Shown: one piece after another, positions 10,058 to 19,288 of the stretch
Position numbering within the stretch: the first letter of the stretch is position 1
Layout of the letters: every line of letters starts with the position of its first letter
From: Parahoeflea halophila
Lineage (GTDB): Bacteria; Pseudomonadota; Alphaproteobacteria; Rhizobiales; Rhizobiaceae
Direction: 5' to 3'
DNA length: 64,000 nucleotides
Assembly (NCBI RefSeq): GCF_900220985.1
Contig: NZ_OCPC01000003.1
Coordinates: forward strand, 124,001 to 188,000
Made by a program: the position numbers and the translations under genes
Notes under the pieces: model-generated
Databases searched by the model: none
What the model was told of the DNA's origin: nothing
The model's input: the letters and a program-made list of their open reading frames with translations, nothing else

Positions 10058-11425
10058 ATGCGCCACGTATCACCGTACATCTCCGGACCCCAGCGCCGGC
10101 AGGTTGCCTCCGCGCTGCAGGGCGGCATCGGTTTTGCACGGGCTGATGTGGTCTCTCCCGGGCTTTTGAGGCTGTCGGCGATTGTTCTGTCGGCGGCTGG
10201 GCTGGCATTGATGCTGATTTCGTTTCAGCCTTTCGCGCATTCGAGCCTGGTCAGCGAGACCGGGGGCGACGGCAATGTCGTCAATCAGGTCGGTTTTCTC
10301 GCAGCCGGACTGGTATTTGCGCTCTCGATGATGTGCCTGGCGAACCGCAGGGTGCTGGCCAGCCTGTTCACACCAGGTTTTCTGCTGCTGGCGATCGTCA
10401 TAGCCTACATGGTTGCGACATCGCCTGATCCCGACGATGTCTTTCGTGGTGTCTCCTTGACGTTGATCGGCATGTTCATCGCCTTGTCCACCATCGTTCT
10501 GCCGCGCAGCGCATACGATCTTCAGCTGGCGCTGCTTGCCGGTTCGGCTGCGGTGCTGGCCATGTCCTATGGTGGTTTGCTGCTGGTGCCCGATCTGGCG
10601 ACACATGGCTATGACGTCTATGAGCCACAGCACTCCGGGCTGTGGCGCGGCCATTTCAGCCATAAGAACATAGCCGGTCCGGTGATGTGCGTGATCGCCA
10701 TCTTCGGGATTTATCTGGCCCGGTCGGGTCATCGTCTTGCCGGCTGGATAATTTTCCTGGCCGGGGCCCTGTTCGTGCTTGAGACCGGATCGAAGACCAC
10801 GAGCGGGTTCTTTCCAATATCGATCATGATCGTCTGGATGGCGACCCTGTTCGGACGCAGCAGCGCAGCGGTTGTATGTTTCGTGCTCGCGCTTTGCACA
10901 GTTGCCGCGGTAACCCTGGGGTCTCTCTACAGCGATGCGATCCTGGCCATGATAGGCAACCTGCTCGGCGACGACACCTATACTGGCCGTGCCACCCTTT
11001 GGCAGTTCAGCATTTCCAAGATCCCGGAAGAGCCGTGGCTCGGGTTCGGGCTCTACAATTTCTGGAGCACCGACAACGTGTTTCTGCTGGACAAGCCGTT
11101 CGAAGACGCGTGGGACTACCGTTTCATTGTCCACGGCCACAACAACTACCTCGACATCCTGCTCAATCTGGGCCTTGTCGGCGGATCGGTGCTGATGTGG
11201 GTGCTTTATGTCGCCCCGGTGATCAATTACGTACGTGCTCGGAAAATTCGCGAAAACCGCAAACTCGCCGACATGTTCTTCACCATCGTGGTATTCATGG
11301 CGCTGCTGTCGTTTCTGGAAACATTCTTCCTGGCGCGCAACGACCCGCTTTGGCTGATGCACATCTTCGCCGTCTTCGGTCTGCATCTTGCAGCCCGCTT
11401 CAGCCTCGGCCAGATGCAGCGATGA
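10058..11425 (+). CDS. O-antigen ligase / polysaccharide polymerase family membrane protein (ExoQ-like)
   Basis: A 455-residue protein with about ten to twelve hydrophobic segments and one long periplasmic loop, the layout of the Wzy/WaaL superfamily. The loop contains GLWRGHFSHKN (around residues 195-205), a sequence typical of ExoQ-like polysaccharide polymerases, followed by GSKTTSG and TGRATLW. It would polymerise or ligate lipid-linked glycans on the periplasmic face, but no other glycan gene lies close by, so its product is unknown. ATG 10058 is used; the ribosome site is weak. It converges on ribE with only 42 bases between stops. Confidence 0.82.
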   Translation: MRHVSPYISGPQRRQVASALQGGIGFARADVVSPGLLRLSAIVLSAAGLALMLISFQPFAHSSLVSETGGDGNVVNQVGFLAAGLVFALSMMCLANRRVLASLFTPGFLLLAIVIAYMVATSPDPDDVFRGVSLTLIGMFIALSTIVLPRSAYDLQLALLAGSAAVLAMSYGGLLLVPDLATHGYDVYEPQHSGLWRGHFSHKNIAGPVMCVIAIFGIYLARSGHRLAGWIIFLAGALFVLETGSKTTSGFFPISIMIVWMATLFGRSSAAVVCFVLALCTVAAVTLGSLYSDAILAMIGNLLGDDTYTGRATLWQFSISKIPEEPWLGFGLYNFWSTDNVFLLDKPFEDAWDYRFIVHGHNNYLDILLNLGLVGGSVLMWVLYVAPVINYVRARKIRENRKLADMFFTIVVFMALLSFLETFFLARNDPLWLMHIFAVFGLHLAARFSLGQMQR

Positions 11426-11467
11426 CGCGATGACAGACAAAACTACGCCCGGGCCTGGGCGCGACGA

Positions 11468-12082
11468 TCAACCTGACGCCGCGGTTTCGGCCAGGCGGGC
11501 GGCATAGCGCGCCATCTGGTCGACCTCGAGATTGACATGATCGCCGGCCGCGCGCTGCCCCCAGGTGGTAACCGAGAGCGAATGTCGGATCAGCAGTACG
11601 TCGAAGTCGGCTCCCTTGACCGCGTTGACGGTCAGGGAGGTGCCGTCGAGTGCCACCGAACCCTTGGGGGCGATGAAGCGGGCCAGCGGCGCAGGGGCGC
11701 GCAGGGTGAAACGGCGGGCCTCGCCTTCATCCTTGATGGAGATGATCTCGGCTTGCCCGTCGATGTGCCCGGAGACCATGTGGCCACCGAGTTCGTCGCC
11801 CATCTTCAGCGAGCGTTCAAGATTGACCGGCGAGCCGACTCTCCAGCTCCCGATTGTGGTCAGGCGCAGCGCCTCTTCCCAGGCCTCGACCTCGAACCAG
11901 CGGGAGCTGTCGCCCTGTTCCGGCAGGGCTGTGACAGTGAGGCAGACGCCAGAACAGGCGATCGATGCCCCGATGTCGATTCCGGCAGGATCCCAGGCGG
12001 TCTCGATGCGCAGGCTCACGCCCTGGTCGAGCCTGGTCAGCGCGGCCACCCGGCCAATATCGGTGATAATGCCGGTAAACAT
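11468..12082 (-). CDS. ribE: riboflavin synthase (alpha chain)
   Basis: Dismutates two lumazines to riboflavin plus the pyrimidine precursor. The 204-residue protein starts with MFTGIITDIG, the invariant N-terminus of the enzyme, and shows the internal duplication: ACSGVCLTV in the first barrel and KGSVALDGTSLTVN in the second. ATG 12082 lies 4 bases after the ribD stop, with GAGAGGG as ribosome site; the in-frame ATG at 12106 lies inside ribD and is not used. It is the last gene of a nrdR-ribD-ribE run. Confidence 0.96.
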   Translation of the reverse strand: MFTGIITDIGRVAALTRLDQGVSLRIETAWDPAGIDIGASIACSGVCLTVTALPEQGDSSRWFEVEAWEEALRLTTIGSWRVGSPVNLERSLKMGDELGGHMVSGHIDGQAEIISIKDEGEARRFTLRAPAPLARFIAPKGSVALDGTSLTVNAVKGADFDVLLIRHSLSVTTWGQRAAGDHVNLEVDQMARYAARLAETAASG

Positions 12083-12086
12083 GGTG

Positions 12087-13190
12087 TCAGGCCCTCTCGT
12101 ATTCATCCATCTGGTCGGACCCGTATCTCATGGATGCGACCGGCCGGAAAGGCTCGGGCACGGTTTGCCGTGTGACCGGTGCGTTCACCGCATCGCCCTC
12201 GATCACCTCCTCGCCTGTCAGAATGATCAGGCGGTCGACAAGATCCTCGTCGAGGAAAGCCTGGGCCACTTCCGCTCCGCCTTCGACAAACACCGTCGAG
12301 AGCCCGCGCGCGGTTATGTCCTCAAGCAATTCGGGCAATGCCAGCCGGTCATCAAGCGCTTCACAGGCCAGGAACTCTGCGCCGGTTGCAGCAAGTTCCG
12401 CCCGGCGCGGATCGTCGGCATCGGCGGCTGTCGCGATCCACAGGGGAACATCGCGCGCTGTGGCCGCGAGCCTCGCGCTGACCGGCAGCCGCAAATGTGT
12501 GTCGAGCACCAGGCGCACGGGAGACCGGTGCTTCAGGCCGGGCAACCGGCAGGTCAGATCAGGATCGTCATTGATGGCGGTACCAACACCCACGAGGATC
12601 ACGTCTGACTGGGCACGCAGGGCATGAACCTGGCTCCGGCTCACTTCGCCGGTAATTGCCACTTGCCCGCCGTCGCGGCGTCCGATCTTTTCATTGGCCG
12701 ACACCGCGAGTTTGAGCGTCACGTGGGCGCGGTTGCTGGTGCGGCGCTTGAGATAACCGGCGAGATCACGCTCGGCTTCGCGAGACAGCACGCCCTCCAC
12801 CACCTCGACCCCGCTAGCGCGCAGGATTTCATAGCCGCGTCCCGATACCCGCTCGTCGGGATCGGTGGCGGCCGCCACCACGCGGGCAACACCGGCAGAA
12901 ACCAGCGTTTCAGCGCAAGGCGGAGTGCGGCCGTGGTGGGCGCAGGGTTCGAGCGTCACATAGGCGGTCGCGCCGCGGGCCAGCTCACCGGCTTCGGCAA
13001 GCGCCTGGGGCTCGGCATGAGGGCGGCCACCGAGAGCGGTGACACCGCGCCCGACGATGACCGGCACGCCGTCGATCTGACGCACGATCAAGGTTGCCAC
13101 GGAGGGATTTGAACCGGTGCGGCCCTCATGCCAGCGCGCCAGGCGGATTGCCGCTGCCATGTAACGACGATCGAGCGCGCTTGCGGTCAT
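12087..13190 (-). CDS. ribD: bifunctional riboflavin biosynthesis protein RibD (deaminase/reductase)
   Basis: Carries out the deamination and side-chain reduction steps of the pyrimidine branch. The N-terminal cytidine-deaminase-like domain has the zinc site: HAEPQAL (HAE) and EPCAHHGRTPPC (PCxxxGxxPPC). The C-terminal reductase domain starts near residue 150 with AHVTLKLAVSANEKI and includes SDVILVGVGTAINDDPDLTCR and VFVEGGAEVA. The length, 367 residues, fits the fused enzyme. ATG 13190 lies 4 bases after the nrdR stop; the frame extension to 13319 overlaps nrdR. The ribE start follows 4 bases downstream. Confidence 0.96.
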   Translation of the reverse strand: MTASALDRRYMAAAIRLARWHEGRTGSNPSVATLIVRQIDGVPVIVGRGVTALGGRPHAEPQALAEAGELARGATAYVTLEPCAHHGRTPPCAETLVSAGVARVVAAATDPDERVSGRGYEILRASGVEVVEGVLSREAERDLAGYLKRRTSNRAHVTLKLAVSANEKIGRRDGGQVAITGEVSRSQVHALRAQSDVILVGVGTAINDDPDLTCRLPGLKHRSPVRLVLDTHLRLPVSARLAATARDVPLWIATAADADDPRRAELAATGAEFLACEALDDRLALPELLEDITARGLSTVFVEGGAEVAQAFLDEDLVDRLIILTGEEVIEGDAVNAPVTRQTVPEPFRPVASMRYGSDQMDEYERA

Positions 13191-13194
13191 GATC

Positions 13195-13677
13195 TCAATG
13201 ATCCCCCACCTTGCTGTCCCCGGCAATGCGGGCCGTGAGTTCGGCAATGGTCCGCTCGAAATCCTCGGGACCGGAAAAATCCCGGTAAACCGAGGCGTAG
13301 CGGACAAAGCCGACATCATCGAGCGCCTTCAATGCCTCGAGCACCAAGAGGCCGATGCCGTCAGTGGCAATCTCGGTCTCCCCCGAGCTTTCCAGCCGGC
13401 GAACGATCCCCGAGACCGCGCGATCGATCCGCTCGGGATCCACCGGGCGCTTGCGCAGCGCGATATGGAACGACTTCGCCAGCTTCTCACGGTCGAACGG
13501 CACCCGCCTTCCGGTTTTCTTGAGCACCTGCAAATCGCGCAACTGCACGCGTTCGAAGGTGGTGAAGCGGCCACCGCAATCAGGACACACGCGCCGGCGC
13601 CGGATCGCGGAGCCGTCTTCGGCGGGCCGCGAATCCTTCACCTGGCTGTCTTCAGAACCGCAATAGGGACAACGCAT
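13195..13677 (-). CDS. nrdR: transcriptional repressor NrdR
   Basis: NrdR represses ribonucleotide reductase genes in response to nucleotide state. The 160-residue protein has the zinc ribbon, CPYC at residues 3-6 and CPDC near residues 31-34, followed by the ATP-cone domain ([16 protein letters not shown]). Its length and architecture match the family. It lies 6 bases after glyA and 4 bases before ribD, the glyA-nrdR-rib order common in rhizobia. NrdR boxes near reductase genes would be outside this window. Confidence 0.97.
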   Translation of the reverse strand: MRCPYCGSEDSQVKDSRPAEDGSAIRRRRVCPDCGGRFTTFERVQLRDLQVLKKTGRRVPFDREKLAKSFHIALRKRPVDPERIDRAVSGIVRRLESSGETEIATDGIGLLVLEALKALDDVGFVRYASVYRDFSGPEDFERTIAELTARIAGDSKVGDH

Positions 13678-13683
13678 CTGACC

Positions 13684-14979
13684 TTACCCGAGATGCGGGT
13701 AGAGCGGGAACCGATCGGTCAGCGCCATGACCTTGGTCTTAACCGCGGCCTCGACCTGGGCGTTGCCCTCTTCGGAATTCGCAGACTTGAGACCGTCGAG
13801 CACCTCGAGGATCAGCGCCCCGACCTCTCGGAACTCGGCCTGGCCGAAGCCGCGCGTGGTTCCGGCCGGCGTACCAAGACGGACACCCGACGTGATGGTC
13901 GGCTTCTCCGGGTCGTTGGGGACACCATTCTTGTTGCAGGTGATAAAGGCGCGGCCAAGTGCTGCCTCGGAGGCTTTGCCGGTCAGGTTCTTGGGGCGGA
14001 GGTCAACCAGCATCAGATGGGTGTCGGTGCCGCCGGAGACGATTTGCAGGCCGCCAGCCACCAGGGTTTCAGCCAGGACTTGCGCATTGAGCACGACATT
14101 GCCGATGTAGTCCTTGAATTCCGGCGTCAGGGCCTCGCCGAAGGCCACAGCCTTGGCGGCAATAACATGCATCAGCGGACCGCCCTGCAGACCCGGGAAC
14201 ACCGCCGAATTGATCTTCTTGGCAATATCCTCGTCATTCGTCAGCACGATGCCTCCACGGGGACCGCGCAGGGTCTTGTGGGTGGTCGAGGTTGCGACAT
14301 GAGCGTGCGGGAACGGGCTTGGATGCGCGCCAGCGGCGACCAGGCCTGCGAAATGGGCCATGTCGACCCAGAGAATGGCGTCGACCGAGTCGGCAATTGC
14401 CCGGAATCGGGCGAGATCGATCTGCCGCGAATAGGCCGAGCCGCCGGCGATGATGATGCGTGGCTTGTGCTCCTTGGCCAAGGCTTCAACCTGGTCATAG
14501 TCGATGATACCGGTTTCCAGATCGAGCCCGTACTGCACGGCATTGAACCACTTGCCAGAGAGGTTGGGCCGGGCGCCGTGCGTGAGGTGGCCGCCTGCAT
14601 CCAGGCTCATGCCGAGCAGCGTGTCGCCCGGCTTGGCCAGCGCCAACAGCACCGCCTGATTGGCCTGCGAGCCGGAATTCGGCTGCACGTTGGCGAAGTC
14701 GCAATCGAACAGCTTCTTGACCCGATCGATTGCCAGTTCCTCTGCGATATCAACGAAATGACATCCACCGTAATAGCGGCGGCCGGGATAGCCCTCGGCA
14801 TATTTGTTGGTCATCACCGAGCCCTGCGCTTCCAGCACGGCCCGCGAGACGATGTTCTCGGAAGCGATCAACTCGATCTCGTGACGCTGGCGACCCAGCT
14901 CGCTCTCGATCGAGCCAAAGAGTTCGGGGTCTGCTTCGGCGAGCGGTCGATTGAAGAGGTCAGAAGTCGCGTTGGACAT
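13684..14979 (-). CDS. glyA: serine hydroxymethyltransferase
   Basis: Interconverts serine and glycine with tetrahydrofolate, feeding one-carbon units. The 431-residue protein has the PLP-binding signature [13 protein letters not shown] with the Schiff-base lysine at about residue 235, plus the IASENIVS and [13 protein letters not shown] substrate motifs. ATG 14979 has AAGGAA at normal spacing. It leads the glyA-nrdR-ribD-ribE run. The 230 bases upstream contain the ldtP terminator and no gene; no glycine riboswitch is visible. Confidence 0.97.
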   Translation of the reverse strand: MSNATSDLFNRPLAEADPELFGSIESELGRQRHEIELIASENIVSRAVLEAQGSVMTNKYAEGYPGRRYYGGCHFVDIAEELAIDRVKKLFDCDFANVQPNSGSQANQAVLLALAKPGDTLLGMSLDAGGHLTHGARPNLSGKWFNAVQYGLDLETGIIDYDQVEALAKEHKPRIIIAGGSAYSRQIDLARFRAIADSVDAILWVDMAHFAGLVAAGAHPSPFPHAHVATSTTHKTLRGPRGGIVLTNDEDIAKKINSAVFPGLQGGPLMHVIAAKAVAFGEALTPEFKDYIGNVVLNAQVLAETLVAGGLQIVSGGTDTHLMLVDLRPKNLTGKASEAALGRAFITCNKNGVPNDPEKPTITSGVRLGTPAGTTRGFGQAEFREVGALILEVLDGLKSANSEEGNAQVEAAVKTKVMALTDRFPLYPHLG

Positions 14980-15160
14980 ATTCCAGGTTCCTTGTCTGGC
15001 TCGGGTCTGGCAGGGCGGCCGCGCGGTTGTGGCGGCGCTTCGGGAAGTGCTCGAATCCGGCTTGGGTGGAGTGTCAGGCCGGAAGCGGCTGTTTACCCGT
15101 GTCGCACGGCAAGGGCAATATCCGCCGTCCCGATTGCGTCATTGCAGCGCGCCAACGAAA

Positions 15161-15186
15161 AAGGCCGCCCTCTCGGGGGCGGCCTT
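15161..15186 (-). terminator. intrinsic terminator after ldtP
   Basis: Perfect 10-bp arms (15161-15170 and 15177-15186, loop TCTCGG) are followed on the minus strand by five T residues. It lies 23 bases past the ldtP stop and separates it from glyA. Confidence 0.85.
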
Positions 15187-15209
15187 GATATCGTCTCGGG
15201 AACGAATGT

Positions 15210-16481
15210 TCAGCGCAGCGCCAGCTCCTCGACGCCATCGCGCTGATAGACATCGTCGCGGAACTGGACGACGCCATCTCCCGATGCCCAGGCCGAGAAA
15301 TAGACGAAATAGACCGGCACTGGCGTCGACAACGCGATCTCCGTATTCTCGCCCGAAGCAATGGTGGCCTCGATCGCCTGACGGTTCCAGCCGGGCGTGT
15401 CGCGCAGCAGCCAGGTGTTAAGATCGCGGACGTTCTGCACCCGGACGCAACCCGATGATTCAAAGCGCATCAGCTTGTTGAAGACGCCCTGCTGCGGGGT
15501 ATCGTGCATGTAGACGGCGTGCGGATTGTGGAAGTTGATCTTGGTCGAGGACATGGCATTGCCCTTGCCCGGGTCCTGGCGGAACATCAGATCCGGCGCC
15601 TTCTCGGCATGCCAGTCGACCATTTCCGGCGGCACTTCGTTGCCCTGATTGTCGAACAGGCGAATGTTGTTGCGCGCCAGATAGGTAGGATCCTTGCGCA
15701 TCAGCGGAACGATGTCCTTTTCGATGATCGAGCGCGGCGAGGTCCAGTACGGATTGAGGATGATCTCGTGGATCTTCGAATTGAGGATCGGCGTCTGGCG
15801 GTCGATCTTGCCGACGATGGCCGTGTGACGCAGCACAACGGAGCCGTTTTCCACCGCCTCGATCTGGGCCGCCGGAATGTTGACCATGACATAACGGTCA
15901 CCGAGGAAGCCCGACATCGAGCGCAACCTCACCAGGTTGGTTTCGAGTTGGCCGAGACGCACATCGGCAGACACGTTGAGGGCCTGATAGGTGTAGTTGC
16001 CCATAACGCCATCCGGCGGCAGGCCGTGACGCGCCTGGAACTTCTTTACCGCGCCATCGACATAGGAATCGAAGGCATTCGAAAGCCCGGCGCTGCGGAC
16101 CAGATCGCCCGATGCGATCAGGCGCTGGCGCAGGATCTGGACTTCGGGCTCGGAAACGCCCATGCGCAGCTTCTTGGTCGGCGGCACGAACGGCCAGCCG
16201 CCCTGTGCGACGAGATTCTGGTAATCGAAGATGGCGCGTTCGACAAAGGCGATGGTGTCGGCACTTGCGATCGGATGCCGGGTTACCGTCGCCGCCACCG
16301 AACGCGAGCTCTTGGCATCAAACTGGTCGTCCCAGGCGCCGCGCCGCGGCGAATTGATGATTTCCTCGATCGCGGTCTGAGCCAACGCCGGACCTGCAGC
16401 CACTGTCGTGGCCGCCAGTGCTGCGGCGCGGCCAATGAAGCGGCGGCGGGAGATCGAGTAAGGACGGGTCGGGTTGCTCAT
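15210..16481 (-). CDS. ldtP: periplasmic L,D-transpeptidase (LdtP-like)
   Basis: An L,D-transpeptidase of the YkuD type that crosslinks or edits peptidoglycan in the periplasm. The 423-residue protein begins with a twin-arginine signal (SISRRRFIGRAAALAA, cleavage likely after ALAQ), then a peptidoglycan-binding-like repeat (VDGAVKKFQARHGLPPDG), then the catalytic domain with HDTPQQG and, near residue 346, the SSGCVRV nucleophile motif (S/HGCxR). ATG 16481 is preferred over ATG 16499 because a GGTGG site precedes it. The neighbouring MarR gene matches LdtR, the known regulator of ldtP in Liberibacter and Sinorhizobium, which supports the name. Confidence 0.9.
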   Translation of the reverse strand: MSNPTRPYSISRRRFIGRAAALAATTVAAGPALAQTAIEEIINSPRRGAWDDQFDAKSSRSVAATVTRHPIASADTIAFVERAIFDYQNLVAQGGWPFVPPTKKLRMGVSEPEVQILRQRLIASGDLVRSAGLSNAFDSYVDGAVKKFQARHGLPPDGVMGNYTYQALNVSADVRLGQLETNLVRLRSMSGFLGDRYVMVNIPAAQIEAVENGSVVLRHTAIVGKIDRQTPILNSKIHEIILNPYWTSPRSIIEKDIVPLMRKDPTYLARNNIRLFDNQGNEVPPEMVDWHAEKAPDLMFRQDPGKGNAMSSTKINFHNPHAVYMHDTPQQGVFNKLMRFESSGCVRVQNVRDLNTWLLRDTPGWNRQAIEATIASGENTEIALSTPVPVYFVYFSAWASGDGVVQFRDDVYQRDGVEELALR

Positions 16482-16836
16482 GCGTTTTCCACCATGCATT
16501 CAGGTCTAGCGTTTGATCCTGCCACACCGGGTAGCATGATTAACGTTAAAAATTGGGGACCAGAACCGGTCCTTCAAGCCTGCCGCAGCACTTACGCTTG
16601 CACACGCGGAGAGAAGAAAAACCGATTGATCGGCTTCCTGATTTCAGGCTTTTTGATAGCACACTTGCTCCCACGGCAATATGGCTAATTCATGATCCGG
16701 GAAGGAATACCGGCCAGGCCCCTGCCCCCGCGCAACCTGCCCCTGCTTCCAGTGCATATCCCACGCACCGGTTTTCGTGGCCGTGCCGGTCTCGCGGCCG
16801 CTGGAACTTGAATCGGACAACGTCAAAAACCGAAAA
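16482..16836. promoter_or_regulatory. ldtP: ldtP upstream region with a TTAACGTTAA palindrome
   Basis: This non-coding stretch between ldtP and ldtR contains a perfect 10-bp palindrome, TTAACGTTAA, at 16540-16549, about 59 bases upstream of the ldtP ATG, inside a local A/T-rich island. LdtR is known to act on ldtP in related bacteria, so the palindrome is a candidate operator or promoter element; I do not remember the published LdtR box well enough to match it. No open frame here looks genuine. Confidence 0.4.
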
Positions 16837-16860
16837 GGCGGCAGGTTTCAGCCCGCCGCC
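16837..16860 (-). terminator. intrinsic terminator after ldtR
   Basis: Nine-bp arms with one mismatch (16837-16845 and 16852-16860, loop TTTCAG) are followed on the minus strand by TTTT. Located 27 bases past the ldtR stop. Confidence 0.75.
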
Positions 16861-16887
16861 ATTAGGGTGCATATTATTTTTGCCGGT

Positions 16888-17412
16888 TTACAGGCGGTAC
16901 TGGATCTGGTCGTTCCAGAACCGGTCGAGACGCTGCATCAGCTTGTTGAGTTCCTCGAACTCGTTGGTGCCGATGCCGCCGACCTTGGCGATCGAGCTGA
17001 TGTGCCGGTCATACAGGGCCGCGACGGTTTCGGCGATTTCCACGCCGTGCTCGGTCAGGCTGATGCGCACCGCGCGGCGGTCGACCCGCGAACGCTGGTG
17101 GTTGATATAGCCCAGATCCACCAGCTTCTTGAGGTTGTAAGAGACGTTGGAGCCTAGATAGTAACCGCGGCTGCGCAATTCACCGGCCGTCAGCTCGGAA
17201 TTGCCGATGTTGAACAGCAACAGGGCCTGGATGGCGTTGATGTCGGTGCGGTTGGCGCGGTCGAACTCATCCTTGATGACGTCGAGAAGGCGGCGGTGGA
17301 GCCGCTCGACCAGCTGGAGCGATTCAAGGTAGAGATCGCGCAGGACTTCGGAGTCGTCGTTTGCAACGGCCGGTTTCGACCCGGTGGCGACTGCTGAATT
17401 GGTATATGACAT
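16888..17412 (-). CDS. ldtR: MarR-family regulator LdtR
   Basis: A 174-residue MarR/winged-helix regulator. The reading head is visible in NSELTAGELRSRGYYLGSNVSYNLKKLVDLGYINHQRSRVD-type sequence (residues about 70-110), and the long helices at both ends suit a dimer. The sequence and the position beside an L,D-transpeptidase and glyA match LdtR, which controls ldtP and stress tolerance in Liberibacter asiaticus and has orthologues in rhizobia. It is transcribed in the same direction as ldtP, separated by a terminator. ATG 17412 has a GAGG site. The A/T-rich 17460-17510 segment upstream is the likely promoter. Confidence 0.88.
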   Translation of the reverse strand: MSYTNSAVATGSKPAVANDDSEVLRDLYLESLQLVERLHRRLLDVIKDEFDRANRTDINAIQALLLFNIGNSELTAGELRSRGYYLGSNVSYNLKKLVDLGYINHQRSRVDRRAVRISLTEHGVEIAETVAALYDRHISSIAKVGGIGTNEFEELNKLMQRLDRFWNDQIQYRL

Positions 17413-17537
17413 GATGACTGCCTCACTGTTTGTTGTGGCGGCTTTTGTTCCCGCCTTGAGACAGACCCTATCGAATACGGCTAAAATACTACTTAAAATG
17501 CAGGCTTAACAGGGGGTTACCGGCTTGCGAGTGGCCA

Positions 17538-17984
17538 TCACGGTGAATCAGTCCTTACCTGCAGGGCATCGTGTCGGCGCTTGACGAACAACGCTACGCG
17601 AAAGCCTATATAGACGCAGACGACCACGGCATGGGCGATGACCAGCATCGGACGCTCGCCAAACCACAGCGGCAGCCCCCTGTGCATGATCGCCTCGGAG
17701 CCGGCAGCAACCACCCACAGAACCGGCCCCCACGAGACCTGCATCCACAGCCCGACCGCCGCCACCGGCAGCAGCACCGCCAGCGAGGCGGAGGCCAGTT
17801 GCCAGTAGGACGGAATGAGGTCAAAGCGGAAAGCGCCACCCTCGGAGTAGCCGATCAGCCGGCCCCAGTACTGCACCCCGGCCAGCAGGCAGCTCAGCGC
17901 GACCAGCCGCAGGAACAGCCGGAAACTGGCTTCGAGCGCACCGGTGCCAACTTCCGGCGAAGTGCCGATCTGCAGTATCGCCAT
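17538..17984 (-). CDS. small integral membrane protein (DUF6163-like)
   Basis: A 148-residue protein with four hydrophobic segments: FRLFLRLVALSCLLAGVQYW, a second starting LASASLAVLLPVAAVGLW, then VLWVVAAGSEA and MLVIAHAVVVCVYIGFRVAL. The YWGRLIG motif and size resemble the DUF6163 family found in rhizobia next to ldtR; no function is known. ATG 17984 has AGGAGA eight bases upstream, while the longer frame to 18095 has no ribosome site. It is divergent from hemB, with 248 bases between starts that must hold both promoters. Confidence 0.7.
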   Translation of the reverse strand: MAILQIGTSPEVGTGALEASFRLFLRLVALSCLLAGVQYWGRLIGYSEGGAFRFDLIPSYWQLASASLAVLLPVAAVGLWMQVSWGPVLWVVAAGSEAIMHRGLPLWFGERPMLVIAHAVVVCVYIGFRVALFVKRRHDALQVRTDSP

Positions 17985-18232
17985 GCAAGGCGTCTCCTGT
18001 TTTGGGGCCGGGGTTACTGTGGGGCTCCGGCGCATTCGAGGTCCGGCCACCCCGGCCGCGGTGCAGTCATAACCAATCGGCTGCTTGCGGCGCAAGCCCG
18101 CAGCCCTGGCGGGCTGGCCGCGAGGTCATTGCCCTGCTTGACCGCCCTGCCCTCGGTGGGGTCTAAAGCAGCGGACACAAACCGGGCGAGTCCGGACGGA
18201 CACCGCGGGCACGGCAAACTGAGGACAGGACA

Positions 18233-19288
18233 ATGGGCGAGAAACCGAGCAACACCGCGGCAGGACTGGCGGCAGCAGCGGCGAGCGACGTCGACGAGAT
18301 CACCGGCCATCGCCGCATGCGTCGCACCCGGGTGACCGACTGGTCGCGCCGGCTGACCCGCGAGACCCGACTGACGGTCGACGATCTGGTCTGGCCGATC
18401 TTTGTTGTTCCGGGCACCAATGTGCTCGAGCCGATCAAGGCCATGCCCGGCGTCAACCGGATGAGCGTGGACCGGGCCGTGGAGGCCGCGAGAATGGCAG
18501 CGGATCTCGGCATTCCCGCCCTTGCCACCTTCCCCAATGTCGAGATGGACAAGCGCGACGACACCGGCTCGCATATTCTCGCACCGGACAATCTGATCAA
18601 CCAGACCACCCGCGCAATCAAGCAGGCTGTCCCCACGATAGGCATCATCACCGATGTGGCGCTGGATCCGTTTACCAGCCATGGCCACGACGGCATTCTG
18701 CGCGACGGCGAGATCCTGAATGACGAGACCGTGCGGCAAATCGCGGCGGGTGCGGTGCACCAGGCCGACGCGGGCGCTGACATCATCGCACCTTCGGACA
18801 TGATGGACGGGCGCATTGGCGCCATCCGCCGAGCGCTGGATGCGGCAGGCCACCATAACGTCGCGGTCATGTCCTACGCGACCAAGTTCGCGTCAGCCTG
18901 TTACGGCCCCTATCGTGAGGCGATCGGCACCTCGGGGCTGCTCAAGGGCGACAAACGCACCTATTATCTTGATCCGGCCAATGCCGTGGAAGCGATCCGC
19001 GACGCTGGCATGGACGTCGAGGAAGGCGCGGACATGCTGATGGTCAAGCCGGGCCTGCCCTATCTCGACATCTGCCGGGCGCTGAAAGACACTTACGGCC
19101 TGCCGACCTTTGCCTACCAGGTGTCGGGCGAATATTCGATGATCAAGGCCGGCGATGCCGCGGGCTATATCGACGGTGAGCGGGTGATGATGGAAAAGCT
19201 GCTGGCGTTCAAACGCGCAGGCTGTGACGGAATCCTCACCTATTTCGCCCCGGAAGCGGCAAGGCTGCTTGCCAAGGGTGGCTGGTGA
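18233..19288 (+). CDS. hemB: delta-aminolevulinic acid dehydratase (porphobilinogen synthase)
   Basis: Condenses two aminolevulinate molecules to porphobilinogen in heme and cobalamin synthesis. The 351-residue protein contains the two active-site lysines in MSYATKFAS (about residue 217) and MVKPGLPYLD (about residue 270). The metal-ligand region reads ALDPFTSHGHDGI, lacking the triple cysteine of zinc enzymes, so it is the Mg-dependent, allosteric type usual in alphaproteobacteria. ATG 18233 follows a GAGGACAGGA purine tract. Confidence 0.96.
   Translation: MGEKPSNTAAGLAAAAASDVDEITGHRRMRRTRVTDWSRRLTRETRLTVDDLVWPIFVVPGTNVLEPIKAMPGVNRMSVDRAVEAARMAADLGIPALATFPNVEMDKRDDTGSHILAPDNLINQTTRAIKQAVPTIGIITDVALDPFTSHGHDGILRDGEILNDETVRQIAAGAVHQADAGADIIAPSDMMDGRIGAIRRALDAAGHHNVAVMSYATKFASACYGPYREAIGTSGLLKGDKRTYYLDPANAVEAIRDAGMDVEEGADMLMVKPGLPYLDICRALKDTYGLPTFAYQVSGEYSMIKAGDAAGYIDGERVMMEKLLAFKRAGCDGILTYFAPEAARLLAKGGW

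Noticed and set aside
14980-15160. Glycine riboswitch or small RNA before glyA
   Set aside because: No conserved aptamer sequence; the gap holds only the ldtP terminator.
13189-15246. 685-residue plus-strand open frame
   Set aside because: It is antisense to nrdR and glyA, both certain genes; the long frame follows from high GC and third-position bias. No family motif or ribosome site.
17538-18095. N-terminal extension of the small membrane protein to 18095
   Set aside because: The extension runs into the hemB promoter region and has no ribosome site; ATG 17984 has a strong one.
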